Positions 32,601-37,047 of a DNA stretch of 37,047 bases are shown here, piece by piece. The notes under the pieces were generated by a model, which worked only from the letters and a program-made list of their open reading frames with translations, made no database searches and was not told the origin of the DNA. How positions within the stretch are numbered: position 1 is the stretch's first letter; each line of letters opens with the position of its first letter. Source of the DNA: Polyangium jinanense (GTDB lineage: Bacteria > Myxococcota > Polyangia > Polyangiales > Polyangiaceae); the NCBI RefSeq assembly GCF_028435365.1, contig NZ_JAGTJJ010000088.1:1-37047 (forward strand), given 5' to 3'. The position numbers and the translations under genes are program-made.

Positions 32601-33505
32601 AGGCGTGCGAGGCCGCCGCCGAACGTACCGATCCAGAGCGTCCGTTTTCCGGTGCCGCTCACCGTCTCGCCGAGCGTCCGCACGAACCCGGCCGGCAATG
32701 GTGAATTCTTCGTCGTGAGCTGCTCCCAGCGCCCGTCTGCGTAATGGGCCAGGCCCTCCATCGTGCCGACCCAGAGCTCGGGCCGGCCCCCGTCGCCGAC
32801 GGTGGTGAGCAGCGCGGTGACGGTGGGATGGGGCAAGCCGTCCGCCTTGGTCGCGAACGGGGCGCAGCGCCCGGCCTCGCAATGCAAGAGCCCGCCGGTC
32901 GTGCCGACCCAGAGCGTCGGCTCGCCGCTCGGCAACCGGCCTTCGCGTACGGCGTCGACTCCGACGCGCTCGAAGCCCGGCCCGAGCTCGACCCGGCGCA
33001 AACGCTCGCCCTCGTCGACGCGATAGAGGCCGCCCTGCGTGCCCACCCAGAGCACGTGGCCGCTCCCCTCCTGCGTCTCCACGATCGTGCGCACGAGGCC
33101 GCCCCCGGGGCCCTCGGCCGCCACGACGCGCGTGAACCGTTCGCGCGCATAGCGGAAAACGTCGCCCATCTCGAGCCCGAACCAGACGGCGCCGTCGTGC
33201 GTCACCGCGATGGCCGTCACCCAGTTCGAGGCCGCCGCCTGCGGCAAGGGCAGCGGCGTGAAGCGCCGACCGTCATAAGAGGCGGGGCCGGCCTGGGTGC
33301 CGATCCACATCCGCCCACCGGGCTCGAAGGCGATGGCGTTGACGCTGTTCTGCGGGAGGCCGTCGTCCGCGCCGAAGGAGCGAATCGTGGGCGCGCCGAG
33401 CGTGACGATGTCGGCGGCGGAGGATGCGCGCGCGAGCGACAGGACGAGCGCGCTGGCGATCCCGGAGAGTACGCGGCGATGGCGGGAGGAGGGTCGGAGG
33501 GTCAC
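29597..33505 (-). CDS. hybrid histidine kinase with Reg_prop propeller sensor and receiver (paralogue 2)
   Basis: 1,302 residues from a GTG start, with the same layout as the gene at 23071-26916: signal peptide (ending ASSA), propeller repeats, Y_Y_Y domain, membrane helix (TWWAYLGYALALSGLVWGGV), coiled coil, HisKA with His862 (SHELRTPLNG), HATPase (NLLGNAIKF, DTGPGI, GLGLS), receiver with Asp1149 (MLDLVLPD) and a helical tail. The membrane-to-kinase part is nearly the same as in the paralogue, and the stretch around FQVKPAPWRTWWAYLGY is identical. The first 300 residues of the propeller differ much more, suggesting that the two sense different ligands with a common output (inference). The tail (LSDLAERGRIPELLQALEGL) is of the kind seen after receivers in other hybrid kinases and lacks a phospho-accepting His. 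Confidence 0.93.
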   Translation of the reverse strand: MTLRPSSRHRRVLSGIASALVLSLARASSAADIVTLGAPTIRSFGADDGLPQNSVNAIAFEPGGRMWIGTQAGPASYDGRRFTPLPLPQAAASNWVTAIAVTHDGAVWFGLEMGDVFRYARERFTRVVAAEGPGGGLVRTIVETQEGSGHVLWVGTQGGLYRVDEGERLRRVELGPGFERVGVDAVREGRLPSGEPTLWVGTTGGLLHCEAGRCAPFATKADGLPHPTVTALLTTVGDGGRPELWVGTMEGLAHYADGRWEQLTTKNSPLPAGFVRTLGETVSGTGKRTLWIGTFGGGLARLHDGTWAVSNKARGALPDDYVMALAPSGGAHGAQVLWIGTNNGGLSRLRHEGWTAFTPRNSPLAGAVYAMTEVHAQGGAPELWFGMDGSVIRYAAGGFSTLTEPETPGGLGSSITTLLASRRELGVVWIGSASGQLHRFQDGHLTTYDPRSSPMPRGNVTDARESLDGHGLWVTTLGGGAARLDDKGAWQVLRRDNSQILDDGVTAVLETGRPGGKITTWFGTRRGLSRLEDGQWTSYTSAHAPLGGDFVATLAELPDARGARVLWIGTLGGGVARYDLDAEAWRAPLGTKSRPALPDDAVYQVRADARGRVYLFTNRGVARLAPRAPTEDDPAEFSLYTFTIDDGLPSNECNMNGSFVDSRGRIWAGTAGGAAVFDPAEEIEDVTPKPLALFSARAAGGALALDPGAALAWDQNTVSFDYALLSFFRERDTRLRTQMIGFDPAPSDWTTDTRSRYTNLSAGAYTFQVWGRDYAGNVAGPVSIAFQVKPAPWRTWWAYLGYALALSGLVWGGVRVRLRALARRNLELAQQVEERTAELKTAKEAADRANHAKSSFLASMSHELRTPLNGILGYTQLVARSSEISRENHERLGVVQRSGEHLLALIDDLLDLARIEAGRMELAPSDVHLPLLVQGVVDLCRVRAQDKGIAFHDLPAEGAPTWVRADEKRLTQVLLNLLGNAIKFTRTGSVTLRVEARGEEFFFHVEDTGPGIAPADVARIFQPFEQSGDRRARAEGAGLGLSITRAIVEQMGGRIEVRSVLGEGSTFTVALRLPDVPERTTAVDERPSEPITGYEGPRRVLLVVDDNENNRTLLRDTLGPLGFLVEEAEDGARAIALVEERKPDLVMLDLVLPDMHGDEVARRLRQLPALEAMPIVACSASGDEAQRRSAEEAGCDEFLPKPVRFAALFALLARRLGLTWIRTQRVMGEAPREEVPAPRIEPPADVVAGLSDLAERGRIPELLQALEGLAAEDARLSAWVSEVRALAETYRLRELCEKLASG

Positions 33506-33618
33506 GCGGCGCGCATCTTACGCGCACGACGGCTCTTGTGGCGCCCGTCGACAGCGGCATCCGTCGGAGCGGGCCACGAGTTGCGCAGACACAACCGTTC
33601 CGTGCATCATGCGCCCCC

Positions 33619-34647
33619 ATGCACCCCCGGCCGAATCGAACCCCGCTCACCCCCGCCGCTCGCAGCGAGCTCGCCGCCGACGCTGCCCGCCTAAAGGTCT
33701 GCTTCGAGCATGTGCGCGCGCACGCTCGCGGCGAGGTCGAAGGCCTGTTCGGGCCGGGCTCGATGACATGGCGCGTCTGGCGCGAAGGCTCGTGGGTCAC
33801 CTCCATGATGGCGATGTTGCTGCTCGAGATTGCCCATCCAAGCGTCGGGGCCGGCGTGGTGCAGAACAGCAACTTCCAGAACGACGTGATCGGGCGGGCG
33901 CGAAGGACCGTCGCCTCGACCGCCGCCTGGGTCTTTGGGGATCTGCAGACCGCCCTCACGACCAGTTACAAGATCCACAAGCTGCACGCCCGCGTGCGCG
34001 GGACCATCCCACCCGAGGTCAGCCCGCGGCTCGCCGGGCAGCCCTACCGCGCCAACGACACACAGCTGCTCTTCTGGGTCCATGCCACGATGGTGGATTG
34101 TGTCGTGAAGATGTACGAGTCTTTCGTGGAGCCGCTCTCCGCTGCGGAGCTCGAGCGCTACCATGAAGAATCGAACCTGCTGGCGATCCTGATGGGCGTA
34201 CCCCCCAATGAGGTGCCGGCCACCTGGGCGGACTTCCGTGCCTACATGGACCGCATGCTCAACGGCGATACGCTCGAGGCTGGCCCAGCCGTCCGCAAGG
34301 TCGCTCATGCTCTCTTCAATACCTCGGTCACGCGTGGTCCGCTCGACGAGGCGCTGACCCTCGGGCTGCTGCCGCCGCACCTGCGCGAGGCGTTCGGTCT
34401 GCCCTGGGGACCCCGCTGGCAACAAGCGCACGATACGCTCTTCGCGGCGCTGCGCGCCGGCCGGCGAGCGCTCCCCGAGGCGCTACGTTACCTGCCCGGC
34501 TACCATCAGGGATGCCTGCGTGTCGCCGTGGCCCGAGGCGAGCACCTGCCCTGGGAAGCGCGGCTCGTCAACGGGCTGGACCGCTGGGTAGACCTCCCGT
34601 GGAGCCTCAAGCCCATTCCCATTCCAGACATGGACGACGATATCTGA
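33619..34647 (+). CDS. MpaB/DUF2236-family oxygenase-like protein
   Basis: 342 residues matching the DUF2236 (MpaB-like) family: LFGPGSMTWRVWREG near the start, then MLLLEIAHPSVGAGV, RARRTVASTAAWVFGD, NDTQLLFWVHATMVDCVV and YHEESN. MpaB, in mycophenolic acid biosynthesis, is an oxygenase that cleaves a prenyl chain; the latex-clearing protein Lcp shares the family and uses heme b. No substrate can be assigned here. There is no signal peptide. The ATG at 33619 directly precedes the family start, and upstream in-frame sequence is not family-like. It is divergent from hybrid kinase 2 and followed after 10 bases by a four-hairpin repeat. Confidence 0.88.
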   Translation: MHPRPNRTPLTPAARSELAADAARLKVCFEHVRAHARGEVEGLFGPGSMTWRVWREGSWVTSMMAMLLLEIAHPSVGAGVVQNSNFQNDVIGRARRTVASTAAWVFGDLQTALTTSYKIHKLHARVRGTIPPEVSPRLAGQPYRANDTQLLFWVHATMVDCVVKMYESFVEPLSAAELERYHEESNLLAILMGVPPNEVPATWADFRAYMDRMLNGDTLEAGPAVRKVAHALFNTSVTRGPLDEALTLGLLPPHLREAFGLPWGPRWQQAHDTLFAALRAGRRALPEALRYLPGYHQGCLRVAVARGEHLPWEARLVNGLDRWVDLPWSLKPIPIPDMDDDI

Positions 34648-34656
34648 TGGCGCTGA

Positions 34657-34763
34657 GCTGGGGCGTTGCCCCAGGCCCCACCAGGGGCTATCCGCCCCTG
34701 GACCCGGACCAGCGCAAGCGCTGGACCCGGGGTCGATGAACTGCGCGATGCGCAGTTCATCGA
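34657..34763 (+). repeat. gene-terminal four-hairpin repeat, copy 2 (subtype A)
   Basis: Starts 10 bases after the MpaB-like stop. In order: CTGGGGC-GTT-GCCCCAG; then a segment that can fold either as GCCCC/GGGGC or as CCAGGGGC/GCCCCTGG; CCAGCGC-AA-GCGCTGG; and a terminal palindrome with 14-base arms (TCGATGAACTGCGC) around GAT at 34733-34763. 103 bases match the copy at 36945-37047 with two differences. Confidence 0.92.
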
Positions 34764-34851
34764 ACAGGCCAGGTCAAGACCGGCGGGCGACCCTGCCAAC
34801 CAAGACAGCCACGCTGCCCTTTCAACGGGCAACGCGGTCCAACCGGCCCGT

Positions 34852-34988
34852 TGGAAGAACTGCGCGGAGCGCAGTTCTTCCATCACGAGTCCAGGGCTTG
34901 CCCTGGTCCGGGTCGAGGGGCGGATAGCCCCCGCGGGGTCCGGGGCAGCGCCCCGGCGCGGCGGCCCCAGCCCAAGAAGAGGCCAATG
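34852..34988 (-). repeat. gene-terminal four-hairpin repeat, copy 3 (subtype B)
   Basis: Read on the minus strand it begins 8 bases after the stop of the lipoprotein gene and ends in a palindrome with 14-base arms (TGGAAGAACTGCGC) around a 3-base centre at 34852-34882. It faces copy 2 across about 90 bases, giving a large imperfect inverted repeat between two convergent genes. Confidence 0.92.
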
Positions 34989-34995
34989 CGCGCGC

Positions 34996-35565
34996 CTACA
35001 AGAGCACCACGCAATCGAACCCGCCGATCGACAGTCCCCAGTCGTCCCCGATGTTCCAGCGACGGAGCTCGGCGTCGATGATGCGGAGCGCCTCGTCGGC
35101 GTGGCGGAAGTCGTGGATGCGGCTCGACCAGTTCCACTGGGGGCTCGGCGCGTCGCTCGGGTCGGCGCAGGCCCCGAGCCCCAGGCCTTCGACGCTCATC
35201 TCCCCGAGCGCTTTCTGCATCGCCCCGTGCACCGACAAGCTGAACGCATGGAAGTGCACCTTCGGGCACGCGACGGGATCGGCGTCGGGGGCGTCGCATT
35301 CATTCAGATCGCGACGGCTGTAATCGATCTGGCGCGTCCCGTGGCCGTGGACGCGGATGTAATACTGTGGGGCGTCCGGATACTGGCCCCGACAGGTCTT
35401 CGGTGGCTCGAACGAGACCCCTTCGGCGCTCGGGACGAGCGTGATCTGCGAGGGCTGCCCCTTCACCCTTGCCTCCGGGCAGTCCGTCGCGGCCAAGCGC
35501 GGCGGGGGAGGCGCGCAGCCGACGAAAGCGGCGCAAGCCACGAGGACGAGGACGTGAAGCCGCAT
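34996..35565 (-). CDS. lipoprotein of unknown function
   Basis: 189 residues from the ATG at 35565. The signal peptide has a good lipobox FVGC (Cys17). The mature part has six or so Cys and motifs APQYYIRVHGHGTRQIDYSR, PKVHFHAFSLSVHGAMQKAL and RIHDFRHADEALRIIDAELR; several His residues (HGHG, HFHAF, HDFRHAD) could bind metal. I do not recognise the family. A longer frame to 35835 adds Arg-rich sequence lacking a ribosome site and is not preferred. A degraded copy of its last codons occurs at 29530-29562. Its 3' end abuts repeat copy 3. Confidence 0.75.
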   Translation of the reverse strand: MRLHVLVLVACAAFVGCAPPPPRLAATDCPEARVKGQPSQITLVPSAEGVSFEPPKTCRGQYPDAPQYYIRVHGHGTRQIDYSRRDLNECDAPDADPVACPKVHFHAFSLSVHGAMQKALGEMSVEGLGLGACADPSDAPSPQWNWSSRIHDFRHADEALRIIDAELRRWNIGDDWGLSIGGFDCVVLL

Positions 35566-35953
35566 TGTCGCGAGCGCTTCGCGCCCGAGGGCTCGTTGTC
35601 TGAGCATGCCATGTCTTCTCCGGCGGACGTTTTGATGAACCGTGCACGCGCTGTCCAGGCAGCGATCGTGCCAGCCCGAGCCGCCGGCTCCGACTCCACC
35701 GCCGGCACGTAGCTGTCGACAGGGCGTCCACGCCCCCGCTTCGGTTGTGGACGCCCCGTCGACAGCGCTCCGACGAGGATGCCGAGAAGAAAGATCGCGG
35801 TCGCTCCCCGCGAATCGCCTCCTGCACCGCCGCAACCCGGCCCCCGCCTGCGCGCCCGCCGACCTCGAGCGCTGTGAACCGCCGATCCCTGGGCGCGTCC
35901 TCCCCCCTGCGGCGCCGCAGGCCGCCCTCCGCGCTCACCCGCACCCGATCGAT

Positions 35954-36002
35954 GGCGCCCGAGGTCGCCGATCCCGCTCCGGGAACGCCGACCTCGGGCG
36001 CC
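35954..36002. repeat. long inverted repeat (14-base perfect arms)
   Basis: Arms GGCGCCCGAGGTCG (35954-35967) and CGACCTCGGGCGCC (35989-36002) are perfectly complementary across a 21-base loop. It could form a cruciform or RNA hairpin upstream of the gene at 36252. Confidence 0.85.
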
Positions 36003-36030
36003 GCAAGTCGCCCTCCGCAAGGCCGTCTCC

Positions 36031-36149
36031 CATCCTGCAGCGCCGCAGGTCCCCGAACGCGCTCTCCGCCCCCCATCCTGCGGCGCCGCAGGTCCCCGAA
36101 CGCGCTCTCTGCCCCCCATCCTGCGGCGCCGCAGGTCCCCCTCCGCGCT
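36031..36149. repeat. 43-base tandem repeats, nearly three copies
   Basis: Units start at 36031, 36074 and 36117 with CATCCTGC(G/A)GCGCCGCAGG and continue TCCCC. The first two are nearly identical over the full 43 bases; the third diverges after about 25. Each contains the 16-base palindrome (one mismatch in the first). Confidence 0.9.
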
Positions 36150-36251
36150 CGCGCGAGCACGATTTGGCCGCCCTCCGCCCGCATCGGTCCTTTCTCCGCT
36201 CCGTCCGACGCCGCGGTAACCATCCCCGCAACCCTTTCGAGAGGTATTCCC

Positions 36252-36929
36252 ATGGGAGAAATCATTCGCAAGAACGCGGCGGCCGACGACATCATCGCCG
36301 ACGCCCAGACGACCCTCACCCAGGCCAAGGCCCGCGGCAGCCGCTGGCACGAGCTCGCCGAGGGTCGCCTCGGCTCCGCACTCGCCCTGCACGCGGGCGT
36401 CGAGGCCCAGCGCAAGGCCGCCGAAACCACGCTCACCCCGCTGCGCGCCCAGATCGACGCCCGCAACGACAAGGCCGACAAGACCATCGGCAAGGTGTAC
36501 GATATCGTCTGGAACGAGATCGGCCGCCCCGCCCACGACGCGGCCCTCGCCGTGATCTTCCCCGACGGCATCGCCTACTACGCCGAGGGCGACACCAACG
36601 AGCAGCCCGAGCGCATGGATATCCTCGTGCAGCTCCTGCAATCAGGCATTCACCCAAAGCTCTCCCACGCAACCGCCATGAGCGCCGCCGCCGAGATCAT
36701 GGCGGAGAGCGAGGCCCTACGCGCCGCCGTGGAGGCCGCCCGCAAGCCCGCAGCGCAGCTCAAGGTCCTCGGGCGCGTGCGCACCTCGCTCGCCCGGGTC
36801 GTGCACGCAGAGCTGTCGAATCTGAAGCGGCTCTACAAGGCTGAGGGATTCAGCGAGGCAGAGATCCACGCAGTCATCCCCGACCGCCCCACGGCAAAGC
36901 CAGCAAAGAAGGCAGCGCCGACCGAGTGA
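36252..36929 (+). CDS. hypothetical helical/coiled-coil protein
   Basis: 225 residues. GAGG eight bases before the ATG supports the start. The sequence is mostly Ala/Glu/Lys-rich helix (NAAADDIIADAQTTLTQAKA; AQIDARNDKADKTIGKVYDI) with a central segment NEIGRPAHDAALAVIFPDGI and a Lys/Pro tail (PAKKAAPTE). There is no signal peptide. I do not recognise the family; a structural or filament-associated role is only a guess. It follows the palindrome-rich stretch and is followed after 15 bases by repeat copy 4. Confidence 0.82.
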   Translation: MGEIIRKNAAADDIIADAQTTLTQAKARGSRWHELAEGRLGSALALHAGVEAQRKAAETTLTPLRAQIDARNDKADKTIGKVYDIVWNEIGRPAHDAALAVIFPDGIAYYAEGDTNEQPERMDILVQLLQSGIHPKLSHATAMSAAAEIMAESEALRAAVEAARKPAAQLKVLGRVRTSLARVVHAELSNLKRLYKAEGFSEAEIHAVIPDRPTAKPAKKAAPTE

Positions 36930-36944
36930 CCGGGGAGGCGCTGC

Positions 36945-37047
36945 GCTGGGGCGTTGCCCCAGGCCCCACCAGGGGCTGTCCGCCCCTGGACCCGGACCAG
37001 CGCAAGCGCTGGACTCGGGGTCGATGAACTGCGCGATGCGCAGTTCA
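36945..37047 (+). repeat. gene-terminal four-hairpin repeat, copy 4 (subtype A), at the window end
   Basis: 103 bases differ from copy 2 at only two positions. It starts 15 bases after the stop of the preceding gene and ends in the palindrome TGAACTGCGC-GAT-GCGCAGTTCA at the last base of the window, so its full palindrome may continue outside. Confidence 0.92.

Larger units (their letters stand above)
35566..36251. other. palindrome-rich non-coding stretch
   Basis: 686 bases between divergent genes with no convincing gene. It contains a long inverted repeat (35954-36002), a 43-base tandem array (36031-36149) and four copies of a 16-base palindrome CCTGCGGCGCCGCAGG or a near variant (35906-35921, 36034-36049, 36077-36092, 36120-36135). 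A minus-strand frame at about 35700-35830 includes a helix-like piece (AIFLLGILVGALSTG), but without a start or family match. Confidence 0.7.

Noticed and set aside
34657..34988. Insertion sequence or MITE with terminal inverted repeats
   Set aside because: The inverted arrangement arises from two convergent genes each followed by its own repeat copy; there is no target-site duplication or transposase, and single copies occur alone elsewhere.
35700..35830. Minus-strand stretch with a hydrophobic segment AIFLLGILVGALSTG
   Set aside because: No start codon with a ribosome site, third-position GC lower than in real genes, and the frame runs into the lipoprotein gene in another register.
36031..36149. 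Possible CRISPR-like array (regular 43-base units)
   Set aside because: The units are near-identical throughout with no variable spacers and no cas genes nearby; it is a simple tandem repeat.

Overview
The window looks like chromosomal DNA from a myxobacterium, most likely of the Polyangium/Sorangium side (inference). GC is very high throughout with strong third-position GC. It carries a eukaryote-like Ser/Thr kinase with a membrane anchor, an FHA-sigma54 activator, several lipoproteins, a probable MYXO-CTERM protein, a stand-alone RsbR-like protein and giant propeller-type hybrid histidine kinases. No rRNA, tRNA, CRISPR array, plasmid or phage gene was seen.

Layout. 1-7.1 kb: a secreted isoamylase lipoprotein, an FHA/AAA+/Fis sigma54 activator and a thermolysin-type (M4) protease with PPC and lamin-tail domains, all on the minus strand. 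7.1-7.7 kb: a 620-base divergent control region with one short palindrome near the protease and two twin palindromes. 7.7-9.9 kb: a plus-strand gene fusing a complete Ser/Thr protein kinase, through one membrane helix, to a di-heme cytochrome c peroxidase/MauG-like domain; this is the most unusual gene here. 10-20.2 kb: a long minus-strand series, read right to left: membrane protein, small membrane protein, hypothetical protein, streptogramin B (virginiamycin B) lyase, Tat-exported cytokinin-dehydrogenase-like oxidase, MYXO-CTERM-like exported protein, STAND-type ATPase with a C-terminal winged helix, exported protein, DUF1348 protein. 20.4-23.1 kb: an ExbD-like protein, a PAS-PAS-STAS RsbR-like protein and a DUF1801 protein with a histone-H1-like tail.

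23.1-33.5 kb: two paralogous hybrid histidine kinases of about 1,300 residues in the same orientation. Between them lie a secreted HNH-nuclease-like lipoprotein and a downstream cytosolic protein, which together look like a SitA/SitI-type toxin and immunity pair, plus several gene relics. 33.6-37.0 kb: an MpaB/DUF2236 oxygenase-like gene, a lipoprotein of unknown function, a palindrome-rich non-coding stretch of about 690 bases and a coiled-coil hypothetical gene.

A family of four-hairpin repeats of about 103-118 bases occurs four times. Every copy begins 8-36 bases after a stop codon and always has the same orientation relative to the gene it follows. The window starts and ends inside such repeats, so it may be a whole contig broken at repeats (inference).
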